DNA of 50,946 bases from Candidatus Binatia bacterium (GCA_035541935.1 DATKMJ010000015.1:1-50946); one strand, 5' to 3'; counted from the first letter of the stretch, positions 33,198 through 42,695 are shown. The notes: generated from the sequence alone by a model not told the origin. Numbers and translations are program-made.

Positions 33198-34012
33198 TCG
33201 CGCTGCGCGGCCTGGCGCTCGACGCCGGCGGCAAACCGCTGCTCCGCAACGTTAACGCGAGCATCGAGAGCGGCGAGTTCGTCGCGTTGCTCGGGCGTAA
33301 CGGCGCGGGAAAGACGACGCTGCTGCGCACGATTGCGGGTCTCCACGCGGCGCGAGCCGGAACGATCTCGATCGATGGGATTCCGGCGGCGCGGATGCGC
33401 CCGCTCGAGCGCGCCCGCCGCGTCGCGTTCGTGACCGGCGACGAAGTCTTGGTGGACGCGCTGACCGTCGCCGAGGTCGTCGCGATCGGACGCTTTCCGC
33501 ACCATCGCTGGTGGCAGTGGCAGGCCGACGGCGACGACGAGCGCGCGGTCGCGGAGGCGCTCGGCGCCGTGCGGCTCGAGCCGTTCGCGCAGCGCCTCTT
33601 CTCGACGCTGAGCGCCGGCGAACGCCAGCGCGTCTGGATCGCGCTCGGCCTCGCCCAAGCGACGCCGATCCTCTTGCTCGACGAGCCGACGAGCCATCTC
33701 GACGTGCGCGTCGCGCACGAGATCCTCGATCTGCTGCAACGCCTCGCGCGCGCCGGTAAGGCGATCGTCTGCGCGCTGCACGACCTCAACGAGGCGGCCG
33801 CCTACGCCGACCGCATCGCGCTGCTCGGCGACGGCACGCTGCTGCGCGCGGCGCCGCCCGACGAATTGCTCGACGAGCCCACGATCGACGGCGCCTACGG
33901 AATTGGGATGGAGCGGGTGCGTCTCTCGGACGGGCGCCTGCGAGTCTTCGCCCGCCCTACCGATGCGCGGGAGGCATCGTGCGAACGTCCGAGCCGAGCA
34001 CCCAGCGAATGA
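33194..34012 (+). CDS. btuD: Cobalamin ABC transporter ATP-binding protein, BtuD-like
   Basis: A 272-residue ABC ATPase of the FecE/BtuD type. Motifs: Walker A GRNGAGKTT, the signature LSAGERQR, Walker B ILLLDEPTSHLD, and the switch His in CALHDLNEAAAYADR. The last 20 residues (REASCERPSRAPSE) are unconserved and overlap the convergent secreted-protein gene by 56 nt, so the end is probably recent read-through sequence. ATG 33194 overlaps the btuC stop (ATGA). Works with BtuC and BtuF. Confidence 0.92.
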   Translation: MIALRGLALDAGGKPLLRNVNASIESGEFVALLGRNGAGKTTLLRTIAGLHAARAGTISIDGIPAARMRPLERARRVAFVTGDEVLVDALTVAEVVAIGRFPHHRWWQWQADGDDERAVAEALGAVRLEPFAQRLFSTLSAGERQRVWIALGLAQATPILLLDEPTSHLDVRVAHEILDLLQRLARAGKAIVCALHDLNEAAAYADRIALLGDGTLLRAAPPDELLDEPTIDGAYGIGMERVRLSDGRLRVFARPTDAREASCERPSRAPSE

Positions 34013-34352
34013 CGCCGCGCTGCGGTCCGCTCGTGATCGCGACGCCGACGGCATCGTCGGGCTGCGAGAAGAGCGGCGACTCGACGTAGCCGGGGACGCA
34101 CGAGATGACGTCCGCGTGCGTGCCGGGATCGACGACGAGCGCGTGCGGCAGCATCGCCTGCGCCTCGTCGAACGACGCGGCATAGTAGGCGCGCAATCGC
34201 GCGCGCGAATCCCAGATGAAGACCGAGGGGTCGTCGGTCGTGCTGTAGAGCACGACGCGATCGCCGCGGTGGACGCGGCAATCGGCGAGCGCCGGGAGCG
34301 CGGCCGCGATCCAGAGCACGAGCAGCATCGGAACGGCCTTACGCACGGCCAC
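33957..34352 (-). CDS. Small secreted protein of unknown function
   Basis: A 131-residue protein with a clear signal peptide (VPMLLVLWIAAALPALADC, cleavage after ALA). The mature part starts CRVHRGDRVVLYSTTDDPSVFIWDSRARLRAYYAASFDEAQAML and contains two Cys residues that could pair. No family recognised. It is downstream of and overlaps the start of the CHASE3-PP2C gene by 14 nt, so it is probably co-transcribed with it, and it overlaps the 3' end of btuD by 56 nt. The coding start in good context and the exported character make it likely to be real. Confidence 0.7.
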   Translation of the reverse strand: MAVRKAVPMLLVLWIAAALPALADCRVHRGDRVVLYSTTDDPSVFIWDSRARLRAYYAASFDEAQAMLPHALVVDPGTHADVISCVPGYVESPLFSQPDDAVGVAITSGPQRGVIRWVLGSDVRTMPPAHR

Positions 34353-35709
34353 GCTCCGTATCGAGCACGCGAATCGCGACGACTGCGAGATCGTCGCGCA
34401 GCCGGTTGCCGCCGAGCTCGCGCACGTGCTCGATCACCTCGTCGGCGAGTTGCTGCGCGTGCGGCCCGAGCCGCGCGATCAGCTCCATCGCGCCGCGGCC
34501 GAGCAGCTGCTTCCCGGCGCGATTGCGCACCTCGGTCAGGCCGTCGGTCGCCAGGACGAGCGTGTCGCCCGGCTCGAGGTCGATCGTCTCGGTCGAGAAC
34601 GGCTCCTCCATCACGCCGAGCACGGGACCGGTGACCGCGAGTTGGCGCACGCCGCCGCGATCTCGTAGGTAGGCGCAGTCGTGGCCGGCGCTGCCGTACT
34701 TGAGGCGAAGCGTCGAGGTGTCGAGCACGCCGACGAACATCGAGACGAAGAGGTACGGATTCCCGACCGCGCGCGAGAACGCGAGGTTGAACTCCGAGAG
34801 GATCGCAGCCGGATCGCGCTGGCGCAGCGCGATCGCGCGGATCATGAACTTGATGAACGCGGTAAGGACCGCCGCGTCCACGCCCTTACCGCTGACGTCG
34901 GCGATGAGGATCAGCGCTTGCGTGCTCGAGAGGCGGTAGACGTCGAAGACGTCGCCGCCGACGGCCAAGTGATTCGTCGCCGAGACGTACGCGCTGCCGA
35001 CCTCGCAGTGCGGCAGCGGCACCGACTCGCTCCGGAACGCCTGCTGCAGTATCTCGGTGATCGTGCGCTCTTGTTCGAGCTCTCGGTTGAGGCGCGAGCC
35101 GTATGCGTTGAACAGAATTGCGAGCACGCCGAAGCCGAGCACCCAGAAGGCCCGCAGATACGAGGAACGGTCGAGCTGCGACTGCAGGCTCTCGAGCAGC
35201 GCCGATCCCTCGCCGGCCAGCGCCATGCGAATCGCGGCGACCGTCCGCGTCTCGTAGTCGGAGAAGAGTTTGTTGCGCTTGTCGAGCTCGACGAGGCGGT
35301 TGCGCGGATTGCGCAGGATCGGCGCGGCGACCTCGGCGCGCCATTGCGTCTGCAGCTTCCCGTAGCTGTCGAGTAGTTTCACGACGTCGGAAAGCTGCAG
35401 ATCGCTTAACATCTTCGTGATCGATGCTTGCGTGGCGTCGTAACCGGCGGCGGCCTGCCGGTACTGCGCGATGTAGAACGGATCGCGCGTCAGCGAGTAA
35501 CCCCGCAGCGAGTTCTCCTCGTCAATCTGGAGCCGCAGCAGTTCCTCGAGTTCGATCTGCGCCTGCTGGATCTGCGCCTGGTGCGAGAACGTGCTGGCGA
35601 TCTGGGCGCGCGTTTCGAACGTGCCCTGAACGGCAAAAGCGAGCGTCACCACCAGGAACGCGGTCATTAAGAGCGTGCCGGTGACGCGAGTGAGCGGTGC
35701 GTTCTTCAC
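34339..35709 (-). CDS. CHASE3-type sensor coupled to PP2C-like (SpoIIE/RsbU) phosphatase
   Basis: A 456-residue membrane-bound signalling phosphatase. Residues 10-30 are a transmembrane helix, residues about 35-185 a helical extracytoplasmic CHASE3-like domain (with ENSLRGYSLTRDPFYIAQY), residues 188-205 a second transmembrane helix, and residues about 235-450 a PP2C_SIG domain: GGDVFDVY, ADVSGKGVDAAVLTAFIKFMIRA, GSAGHDCAYLR, LVLATDGLTEVRN, RDDLAVVAI. The metal-binding aspartates are present. Such proteins dephosphorylate anti-sigma-factor antagonists in partner-switch stress pathways; no partner genes are in this window. GTG start at 35709. Confidence 0.88.
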   Translation of the reverse strand: MKNAPLTRVTGTLLMTAFLVVTLAFAVQGTFETRAQIASTFSHQAQIQQAQIELEELLRLQIDEENSLRGYSLTRDPFYIAQYRQAAAGYDATQASITKMLSDLQLSDVVKLLDSYGKLQTQWRAEVAAPILRNPRNRLVELDKRNKLFSDYETRTVAAIRMALAGEGSALLESLQSQLDRSSYLRAFWVLGFGVLAILFNAYGSRLNRELEQERTITEILQQAFRSESVPLPHCEVGSAYVSATNHLAVGGDVFDVYRLSSTQALILIADVSGKGVDAAVLTAFIKFMIRAIALRQRDPAAILSEFNLAFSRAVGNPYLFVSMFVGVLDTSTLRLKYGSAGHDCAYLRDRGGVRQLAVTGPVLGVMEEPFSTETIDLEPGDTLVLATDGLTEVRNRAGKQLLGRGAMELIARLGPHAQQLADEVIEHVRELGGNRLRDDLAVVAIRVLDTERGRA

Positions 35710-35760
35710 AGAGGCGTCACGTACGCGCTTTCAGAAGAACGGCAGGCTGTGCGCGGCCAG

Positions 35761-37122
35761 GTGAACCCCACGATTTTCAAGTCCTACGACGTCCGCGGGG
35801 TTTATCCATCCGAATTGAGCGACGATGTGGCCTATGGCATCGGGCGCTGCTTCGTGGCGCTCCTCCAGGCCGGCGGCTCGGGGGCCGCCGCGCGCACGAC
35901 CGTCGCCGTCGCCCGCGACATGCGTCCGTCGGGGAAGAACCTCTGCGACGCGTTCGCTCGGGGTGCCACCGAGTCGGGGGCCGACGTCGTGGACATCGGC
36001 ATGGTCTCGACCGACGCGCTCTACTTCGCGGTCGGCAAGTACGCGTTCGACGGCGGCGTGATGATCACGGCGTCTCACAACCCGGCCGAGTACAACGGCA
36101 TGAAGTTCACGCGTTCGCAAGCGCAGGCGATCTCGCTCGATACGGGCCTCGCGACGATTCGCGATCGGCTCGTTGCAGACGATCTGCCGCCGGCGTGCGC
36201 GACGGCCGGCACGATCTCCGAGCGCGACGTCCTCGACGATTTCGCGCGGCACTGCCTCTCGTTCGTCGATCGCGCGAAGATCAAACCGTTGCGCATCGCG
36301 GTGGACGCCGGCAACGGCATGGCCGGCGCGACGGTGCCGCACGTCTTCAAGACCCTACCGTGCGACCTCGTGCCGCTCTACTTCGAACTCGACGGACGCT
36401 TCCCGAACCATCCGGCGAGCCCGATCGAACCGGAGAACATGATCGACCTGCAGGCGGCGGTGCGCAAGCATCAATGCGATCTCGGCGTCGCCTTCGACGG
36501 CGATGCCGACCGGATGTTCATCGTGGATGAGAAGTCGGGCCTGATCGACGGCAGCACCGTCACCGCGCTCGTCGCGCTCAACACGCTAAAGAAGCACCCC
36601 GGCGCGAAGATCCTCTACAACTTGATCTGCAGCCGCAGCGTTCCCGAGCTTATCGCCAGGGCCGGCGGCGTCCCGGTGCGTTCGAGGGTGGGGCACTCGA
36701 TCATCAAGGCCGTTATGCGCGAGCAGGACATCGTCTTTGGCGGCGAGCACAGCGGCCACTTCTACTTCCGCGACAACTGGTATGCAGATTCAGGAATGAT
36801 CGCCCTTCTTCAGTGCCTCGAGCTCTTCAGCGAAGCCGGCAAGCCGGTCAGCGAGGCGATCGCCCCGATCGACACGCGCTTTCGCTCGGGCGAGATCAAC
36901 AGCCGGGTTGCCGACGTTCCGGCGAAGCTGCGAGAGATCGAGGAGCGTTACTCCGACGGGCAGATCGACCACCTCGACGGCGTGACGATCGGATACCCGC
37001 AGTGGTGGATGAACGTCCGCCCGTCGAACACCGAGCCGCTTCTGCGGCTCAACGTCGAAGGCGACACCGAGGCGCTGATGGAGCGGCACCGCGAGGAAGC
37101 CTTGGCGCTGATTAGGAGTTAG
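35761..37122 (+). CDS. Phosphomannomutase/phosphoglucomutase
   Basis: A 453-residue alpha-D-phosphohexomutase, PMM/PGM type, interconverting hexose 1- and 6-phosphates for sugar-nucleotide, LPS or exopolysaccharide synthesis. Motifs in domain order: NPTIFKSYDVRGVYP, catalytic serine in GVMITASHNPAEYNGMK, metal loop AFDGDADRMFIVDE, sugar-binding GEHSGHFYFRDNWYADSG, and phosphate-binding RPSNTEPLLRLNVE. I chose GTG 35761 because the canonical N-terminus begins MNPxIFKxYD; GTG 35749 in frame adds four residues. Divergent from the PP2C gene and followed 10 nt later by nagA. Confidence 0.93.
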   Translation: MNPTIFKSYDVRGVYPSELSDDVAYGIGRCFVALLQAGGSGAAARTTVAVARDMRPSGKNLCDAFARGATESGADVVDIGMVSTDALYFAVGKYAFDGGVMITASHNPAEYNGMKFTRSQAQAISLDTGLATIRDRLVADDLPPACATAGTISERDVLDDFARHCLSFVDRAKIKPLRIAVDAGNGMAGATVPHVFKTLPCDLVPLYFELDGRFPNHPASPIEPENMIDLQAAVRKHQCDLGVAFDGDADRMFIVDEKSGLIDGSTVTALVALNTLKKHPGAKILYNLICSRSVPELIARAGGVPVRSRVGHSIIKAVMREQDIVFGGEHSGHFYFRDNWYADSGMIALLQCLELFSEAGKPVSEAIAPIDTRFRSGEINSRVADVPAKLREIEERYSDGQIDHLDGVTIGYPQWWMNVRPSNTEPLLRLNVEGDTEALMERHREEALALIRS

Positions 37123-37132
37123 ACCGCCGCCT

Positions 37133-38275
37133 ATGTCCGGATTGGTATTGGGACCCGCTTTCGTCGCCGTCGGAGACGGCACGTCCACCTTCGGCCGGCT
37201 CGCGGTCGAAGACGGCAGAATCGCCGGCGTGCTCACCGCCGACGGTCCCTCCGATTACCCGCTGCCGCCGGGCAGCAGCATCGCGCCCGGCTTGATCGAC
37301 GTCCACACGAACGGCGCCGGCGAGTTCCTCTTCAATCGCGATCAGGGCAACGCGGTCGGCGTCGCTGGTTCGACGTACGCACGCAACGGTGCGACCGGAT
37401 TCGTTGCGAGCGTCATGACCGCGCCGTGGGAATCCATGCTGCACGCCGCGTCGGAGCTCGTCGAGGCCGCGAATCAGCTCGAGGAGGACGCCCCGTCGGG
37501 AGCCCGCTGTCTGGGCGTCCACTTCGAAGGTCCGTTTCTCAATCCGAAGTTCCGGCGCATCCACCGCAACGAGTGGCTGCTCCCCGCGAGCGAGGCGCGC
37601 GCGGCGGAGATGGTGGACGCGTGCAAAGGCGCGTGCCTGCTCGTGACGATGGCGCCGGAGATCGACGGCGCCGCCGACGCGCTGCGCGTCTTCCTGGAGA
37701 ACGGCGTCGTCTGCTCGGCCGGCCACACGAGCGCGCGCTATCGCGAGGGAATGCTCGCGATCGGGCTCGGCTTTCGCTCGCTGACGCACGCGTTCAATGG
37801 GATGCCGCCGCTCGATCATCGCGATCCGTCGATCCTCGCCGCGTTCATCCAAGACCGGCGCACGCTCGTGCAGGTCATCTGCGACGGGATCCACGTCTCG
37901 CCGGTGATGATCGACATCCTTCACCGCACGCTCGGCGACCGCGTCGTGCTCGCCACCGATAATATGCCGGCCGCCGACCCGGGCTACCACATCGAAGGCG
38001 GCGTCATGCGCGCCGAGGACGGCACGATCGCCGGCAGCGCGCTGCAGATCGACGAAGCGCTGCGGAACTACATGTCGTACGCGCAGATACCGTTCGCGCA
38101 GGCGATCGTCGCCGCGACGTACGCGCCCGCGCGGTTGATCCGGCACGACGGCGAGATGGGGCGCATCGTGCGCGGCGCGCGCGCCGATCTCTCGTTCTGG
38201 GACAGAGAGTACCAGGTGATCGGAACGATGGTCGGCGGACGCTTCGTCTACAACCGGATCGAGGTCGCGGCCTAA
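37133..38275 (+). CDS. nagA: N-acetylglucosamine-6-phosphate deacetylase
   Basis: A 380-residue amidohydrolase that removes acetate from GlcNAc-6-phosphate in amino-sugar recycling. Visible: PGLIDVHTNGAGEF (metal-side His), GVHFEGPFLNP (metal-binding Glu), CSAGHTSA (His), LTHAFNGMPPLDHR (His), and ATDNMPA (catalytic Asp). The C-terminal small beta domain (GARADLSFWDREYQVIGTMVGGRFVYN) closes the protein. Directly downstream of the mutase gene and likely in the same operon. Its stop overlaps the convergent tauE-type gene by 4 nt. Confidence 0.93.
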   Translation: MSGLVLGPAFVAVGDGTSTFGRLAVEDGRIAGVLTADGPSDYPLPPGSSIAPGLIDVHTNGAGEFLFNRDQGNAVGVAGSTYARNGATGFVASVMTAPWESMLHAASELVEAANQLEEDAPSGARCLGVHFEGPFLNPKFRRIHRNEWLLPASEARAAEMVDACKGACLLVTMAPEIDGAADALRVFLENGVVCSAGHTSARYREGMLAIGLGFRSLTHAFNGMPPLDHRDPSILAAFIQDRRTLVQVICDGIHVSPVMIDILHRTLGDRVVLATDNMPAADPGYHIEGGVMRAEDGTIAGSALQIDEALRNYMSYAQIPFAQAIVAATYAPARLIRHDGEMGRIVRGARADLSFWDREYQVIGTMVGGRFVYNRIEVAA

Positions 38276-39162
38276 GGAACCTCGGGAGCGACGGCTCGCT
38301 GCGCCGCCGAACGCAGCATCACGAAGGCCGCGTAGAGCACGACCGCGACCACCAGCCAGCGCACCGCGACGAGCGGCAGCGACTTCACGACGTACGCGGC
38401 GATCAGCACGCCGGGAATTCCCCCGATCGTCAGGCCGAGCGCGGCCCGCATCGAGAACGCATCGTAGCGAATGAAGCGCATGCTCGCGACCGGCATGAGA
38501 AACGCGCACGATCCCATCATGATCGGAAACGCTGCGACCGGGTTCATGCCGAGCAGACTCACCATGATCATGCACGGCGCGTAGAAGCCGATGCCGATCG
38601 TCATGAGCGCCCCGAGGCAGATGCTGATCGCGACTCCGATCCAGAGGCGCGCGCCGGAGAGCGCGAGCGCATCGCCGCTGAGCCCGAAGTGACTTCCTTT
38701 GAGGTTGCCGGCGATGAAGAGCGCGGCCGCGGCGAGCAGTGCGACGCCCATGCCGATCTGCACGGCGCGCCGCGGCAGACGCGCGACGAAACCGGCGCCG
38801 AGCCACGCGCCGACGACCGCGGCAAGGATTAACAGCAGCAGCGTCTTCGGCGAGACCGCGATGATGCCGATGAAGATCGCCGCCTCGACGACGGTAGGAA
38901 TAGCGTGTCCGACGTTCAGCGTTCCCGGTATTCGCTCGTCCGGAACGAAGCGGAGAAACTTAAAGAGCGCGGTCGTCGTCGCGAACGAGCCGATTCCGAG
39001 TGTATCGAAGAAGTTCGTGACGAAGCCGATCCCCACCGAGATCGCGGCGGGGACGGACTCCGGCCACGCCGGCCGGTGGCGCGGCGCCGCGCGCACGAGC
39101 GCGACGACGACCGAGAGACCGACGACGAAGAGTCCGACGAAGAGCACGGTGTGGACGGTCAT
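38272..39162 (-). CDS. TauE/SafE family membrane transporter (putative sulfite/organosulfonate exporter)
   Basis: A 296-residue membrane protein with about eight helices. Family features: SVGIGFVTNFFDTLGIGSFATTTALFKFLRFVPDERIPGTLNVGHAIPTVVEA in the first half and IGFYAPCMIMVSLLGMNPVAAFPIMMGSCAFLMPVAS in the second, the internal-repeat layout of TauE/SafE anion exporters. It lies 11 nt downstream of metH in the cysK-ansA-metH run, which makes sulfite or a related sulfur anion a reasonable guess for its substrate, but that is inference; family substrates vary. Confidence 0.82.
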   Translation of the reverse strand: MTVHTVLFVGLFVVGLSVVVALVRAAPRHRPAWPESVPAAISVGIGFVTNFFDTLGIGSFATTTALFKFLRFVPDERIPGTLNVGHAIPTVVEAAIFIGIIAVSPKTLLLLILAAVVGAWLGAGFVARLPRRAVQIGMGVALLAAAALFIAGNLKGSHFGLSGDALALSGARLWIGVAISICLGALMTIGIGFYAPCMIMVSLLGMNPVAAFPIMMGSCAFLMPVASMRFIRYDAFSMRAALGLTIGGIPGVLIAAYVVKSLPLVAVRWLVVAVVLYAAFVMLRSAAQRAVAPEVP

Positions 39163-39173
39163 CTACGGCGCTC

Positions 39174-42100
39174 CTATGACGCGGCGAGCTCTCGCGTCGC
39201 CGCCGCGTTGAAGTATGCGGCCTTGGGATGGTGCATGACGATGGCCGCGGTGGATTGCTCGGGAACGATCTGAAAGGCCGGCGTTAGTGTCACGCCGATG
39301 GTGGCGGTTGCATCGAGCAGCCGAAAAACCTGCGCGTGCTGCTCGAGGTCGGGGCAGGCACCGTAACCCCACGAGTATCGCTTTCCGCGCTCGGCCTCGA
39401 GCCCCAGTTCGCGCCGGATGCGACGGTGCGTCCACTCCGCGAGCGCCTCCGCCGACTGCACGGAGAAGCCGTGGAGGAAGTAGGCTTCGCTATACTCTCC
39501 CGCCGCCTGCAACGCTTCGGTCGCGCGGGTCGCCTCGCTCCCGATCGTCACGATCTGCAGAGCGACGACGTCGGGAGCGGGGCCGCCCTCGCCTTCGCGC
39601 AGATAGTCGGCGAGGCTCAGATGCTCGCCGCCGGCCTGCCTCGGGAAGGTCAGCCGCGCGATCTCCGCGCGTCCGCTCTCGTCGTAGAGAACGACGTCGT
39701 TGCCCTCGCCGGCCGCGCGAAAGTATCCGTAGGCGATGCGCGGATGGAGCAGATCGCCGCTCTCCGCGCGCTCGCGGTAGCGCCCAAGCCGCGGCTCGAA
39801 CTCGTCGGCGACGAGGCGATCGAACGCGCCGCCTTTTGTATTCGCTCCGCCCCACGAGAGCCGATAGAGGCTGCGCAGATCGAAGCACGGCCAGAGCTCG
39901 CGCAGGTCTATCGTCGTTTCATCGAGCGCGCGCATGCCCAAGAAGGGCGGCACCGGAACGTCGGCGCGCTGCGACTTCACCGCGGAACGCGTGGGCGCCG
40001 CGCTCGCGACGGGCGGCGCGCGGCGGCGATCGCGTTCGGCGAAGGCTTCGGCCTTCGCGCGCTCGATCAGCTCGCTGCGCCGCTGCGGATCGCTCGTCAG
40101 CGCATCCACGAGATCGAGCCCTTCGAATGCGTCGCGCGCGTAGAAGAGCCCCGGCTCGAAGAAACGCGTGCCCTCGTCGAGCAACGCGATGCGGCGGCCG
40201 AAGTCGCGGTTGATCGCCGCACCGCCGACGATCACCGGGAACTCCAGCCCGCGCGAGTCTTGCTCGGCGACGCAGACCGGCATCTGTTTGCTCGTCGACA
40301 CCAAGAGTGCGGAGAGACCGATCGCGTCGGCCTTTACCTCGATCGCCTTCTCCAAGATCGCGTTCATCGGCACTTGCTTCCCGAGATCGTGCACCGTGTA
40401 CCCGTTGTTCGCGAGAATCGTGTGGACGAGGTTCTTTCCGATGTCGTGCACGTCGCCGAAGACCGTCGCGAGCACGACCGTTCCCTTCGTCGAGCCCTCG
40501 CGCCGCTCGAGGAACTGCTCGAGGTGCGCGACGGCCTTCTTCATCACCTCGGCGCACTGGAGCACGAACGGCAGAATCAACTCGCCGCGGCCGAAGCGGT
40601 CGCCGACGTCCTTCATCGCGGGCAGCAGAATCTCGTTGAGTACCTCGACCGGCGTGTGGCCGGCGAGCGCCTCGTCAATCTTCGCCTCGATGCCGTCCTT
40701 GCGCCGATGGAGGATCGCCCAATGAATCCGCTCTTCGATCGGCGCCACCACGGTGTCACCCTGAGCGGAGTCGAAGGGCGCAGCGGAGCCCCGTTTGTCA
40801 TCCTGAGCGGAGTCGAAGGGCGCAGCGGAATCGAAGTGGTCGATGAGGCGCGAGAGCGCGTCGGGGCGGCGGTTGAAGACGAGATCGTCGCAGAGCGCGC
40901 GCACCTCGGCATCAACCTCGAAGTACGGAACGATCTCCTTCGGATGGACCAGCGCGCAGTCGAGGCCCGCTTCGACGCAGTGATGGAGGAAGACGGAGTT
41001 GAGCGCGGCGCGGGCATCGGGGCGCAGCCCGAACGAGACGTTCGAGATGCCGAGCGAGGTGAGCACGCCGGGCAGCGCGCGCTTGATGCGGCGAATCCCT
41101 TCGATCGTCTCAACCGCGGAGGCGGCGAATTCTTGCTCGCCGGTCGCGAGGGTGAAGGTTAGCGCGTCGAAGATCAGCGCGCCCGCGGGGAGGCCGTACT
41201 CGCCGACGACGATCTCGTGGATGCGGCGCGCGACCTCTTCCTTCCGCTCGGCGGTCTTCGCCATTCCACCCTCGTCGATCGTCAGCGCGACGACCGCGGC
41301 GCCATGCTCGATCGCGAGCGGCAGCACCGCGTCGATCTTCGCGCGCCCCGACTCGAGATGGACGGAGTTGACGACCGCGCGACCCGGATAGTTCTGCAGC
41401 GCCGACTCGATGACGTCGGGCTCCGTCGAGTCGATCGCGAGCGGCGCCTCGATTGCCTGCGCGAGCTTGCGCACGAGATCGCGCATCTGCTCCTTCTCGT
41501 CGGCTCGCTCGGTCAGCGCGGCGCAGACGTCGAGCAGGTGGGCGCCGCCTTCGACTTGCTCGCGCGCGACGAGGACGATGTCGTCGTAGCGCTCCTCGAG
41601 AAGCAATCGCTTGATCCGCCGCGAGCCTTGCGCGTTGATGCGCTCGCCGACGAGCAGCGGGCGCGGCTCCTGCTCGAGCGAAACCGCCGTGATCGCGGAT
41701 GCGGCCTCTTCCGCGCGCTCGACCCTCTGCCGCGGCTTGCGCTCGACGGCGGCGACCGCCTCGCGCAGCGCGGCGATATGCGCGGGCGTCGTGCCGCAGC
41801 ACCCGCCCACGACGTTGACGCCGAAGTCGCGCACGAAGGCGGCCAGCTCGCCAGCCAGTTCTTCCGGCCCTTCGAGATAGATCGTCTCGCCCTGCGGACC
41901 CATGACCGGCAGCCCCGCGTTCGGCACGACGCTGACGAACGACGGCGCGTTCTCGCAGAGATAGCGAATCGAATCGCGCATCTGCGCGGGCCCGGTCGAG
42001 CAGTTGAGGCCGACGACGTCCGCGCGCAGCGCGCCGAGCGTCGCGCAGATCGCGCGGATGTCGGTGCCGAGCAGCATCCGCCCCTCCGTGATCAGCGTCG

Positions 42101-42686
42101 GCTGAGCTTGAATCGGAACGCGCCGCATGCCGCGCGCGAACTCGCTGCGTATGCCCGCGATCGCGGCCTTGAGCTCGAGCAGATCTTGCATCGTCTCGAG
42201 CAGCAGCAGATCGGCGCCGCCGTCCACGAGGGCGCGCGCCTGCTCGGCGTAGATCTCGCGCAACCGCTCGTAGGTAACGTTCGAAAGCGCGGGGTCCGAC
42301 GATGAGATCAACATTCCGGTCGGTCCCATCGAGCCCGCGACGAACCGCGGACGGCCGGGCGTCGCAGCGGCGTCGCAGGCTTCGCGCGCAAGCGCGGCCG
42401 CCTGCATATTGATCTCGCGCGTATGTTGGCCGATGCCGTACTCGTCGAGCTTGAGGCGCGATCCGGTGAACGTGTCGGTCTCCACGACGTCGGCGCCGGC
42501 TGCGAGATACGCGTCGTGAATCGAACGGACGAGTTGCGGGCGCGTGAGCACGAGCGCCTCGTTGCAGCCGAGCCGCTCCGCACCGCCGAAGTCCTCGGCC
42601 GATAGGTCGAGCGCCATGAGCTGCGTGCCCATGGCGCCGTCGAAGATCAAGACCCGCTCCTCGAGCAGGCGCAAATACTCAGACAT
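39174..42686 (-). CDS. metH: Cobalamin-dependent methionine synthase with repeat-derived insertion
   Basis: An 1170-residue enzyme that moves a methyl group from methyltetrahydrofolate to homocysteine via B12. Domains: homocysteine-binding (about 1-320; zinc Cys in GLNCSTGP and GGCCGTTP), pterin-binding (about 340-610), cap and B12-binding (about 645-870; GDVHDIGKNL with the cobalt-ligating His near residue 748), and AdoMet reactivation (about 920-1170; RYSWGYGACPDLEQH, HHPKAAYF). Between pterin and cap domains, residues about 616-644 are an inserted repeat translation (FDSAAPFDSAQDD..., FDSAQGD). Fits with the local B12 uptake genes. Fourth in a sulfur operon run cysK-ansA-metH-tauE. Confidence 0.96.
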   Translation of the reverse strand: MSEYLRLLEERVLIFDGAMGTQLMALDLSAEDFGGAERLGCNEALVLTRPQLVRSIHDAYLAAGADVVETDTFTGSRLKLDEYGIGQHTREINMQAAALAREACDAAATPGRPRFVAGSMGPTGMLISSSDPALSNVTYERLREIYAEQARALVDGGADLLLLETMQDLLELKAAIAGIRSEFARGMRRVPIQAQPTLITEGRMLLGTDIRAICATLGALRADVVGLNCSTGPAQMRDSIRYLCENAPSFVSVVPNAGLPVMGPQGETIYLEGPEELAGELAAFVRDFGVNVVGGCCGTTPAHIAALREAVAAVERKPRQRVERAEEAASAITAVSLEQEPRPLLVGERINAQGSRRIKRLLLEERYDDIVLVAREQVEGGAHLLDVCAALTERADEKEQMRDLVRKLAQAIEAPLAIDSTEPDVIESALQNYPGRAVVNSVHLESGRAKIDAVLPLAIEHGAAVVALTIDEGGMAKTAERKEEVARRIHEIVVGEYGLPAGALIFDALTFTLATGEQEFAASAVETIEGIRRIKRALPGVLTSLGISNVSFGLRPDARAALNSVFLHHCVEAGLDCALVHPKEIVPYFEVDAEVRALCDDLVFNRRPDALSRLIDHFDSAAPFDSAQDDKRGSAAPFDSAQGDTVVAPIEERIHWAILHRRKDGIEAKIDEALAGHTPVEVLNEILLPAMKDVGDRFGRGELILPFVLQCAEVMKKAVAHLEQFLERREGSTKGTVVLATVFGDVHDIGKNLVHTILANNGYTVHDLGKQVPMNAILEKAIEVKADAIGLSALLVSTSKQMPVCVAEQDSRGLEFPVIVGGAAINRDFGRRIALLDEGTRFFEPGLFYARDAFEGLDLVDALTSDPQRRSELIERAKAEAFAERDRRRAPPVASAAPTRSAVKSQRADVPVPPFLGMRALDETTIDLRELWPCFDLRSLYRLSWGGANTKGGAFDRLVADEFEPRLGRYRERAESGDLLHPRIAYGYFRAAGEGNDVVLYDESGRAEIARLTFPRQAGGEHLSLADYLREGEGGPAPDVVALQIVTIGSEATRATEALQAAGEYSEAYFLHGFSVQSAEALAEWTHRRIRRELGLEAERGKRYSWGYGACPDLEQHAQVFRLLDATATIGVTLTPAFQIVPEQSTAAIVMHHPKAAYFNAAATRELAAS
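40754..40829. repeat. Two direct copies of a dispersed repeat inside metH
   Basis: Copies begin at 40754 and 40796, 42 nt apart, with the core CTGAGCGGAGTCGAAGGGCG; the spacing is a multiple of three, so the metH frame is kept. The first 26 nt (40754-40779) are the exact reverse complement of 50904-50929 in the array at the right end of the window. In MetH it encodes a linker of Phe-Asp-Ser-Ala-Gln type between two domains. Confidence 0.85.
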
Positions 42687-42695
42687 TCATTCTTT

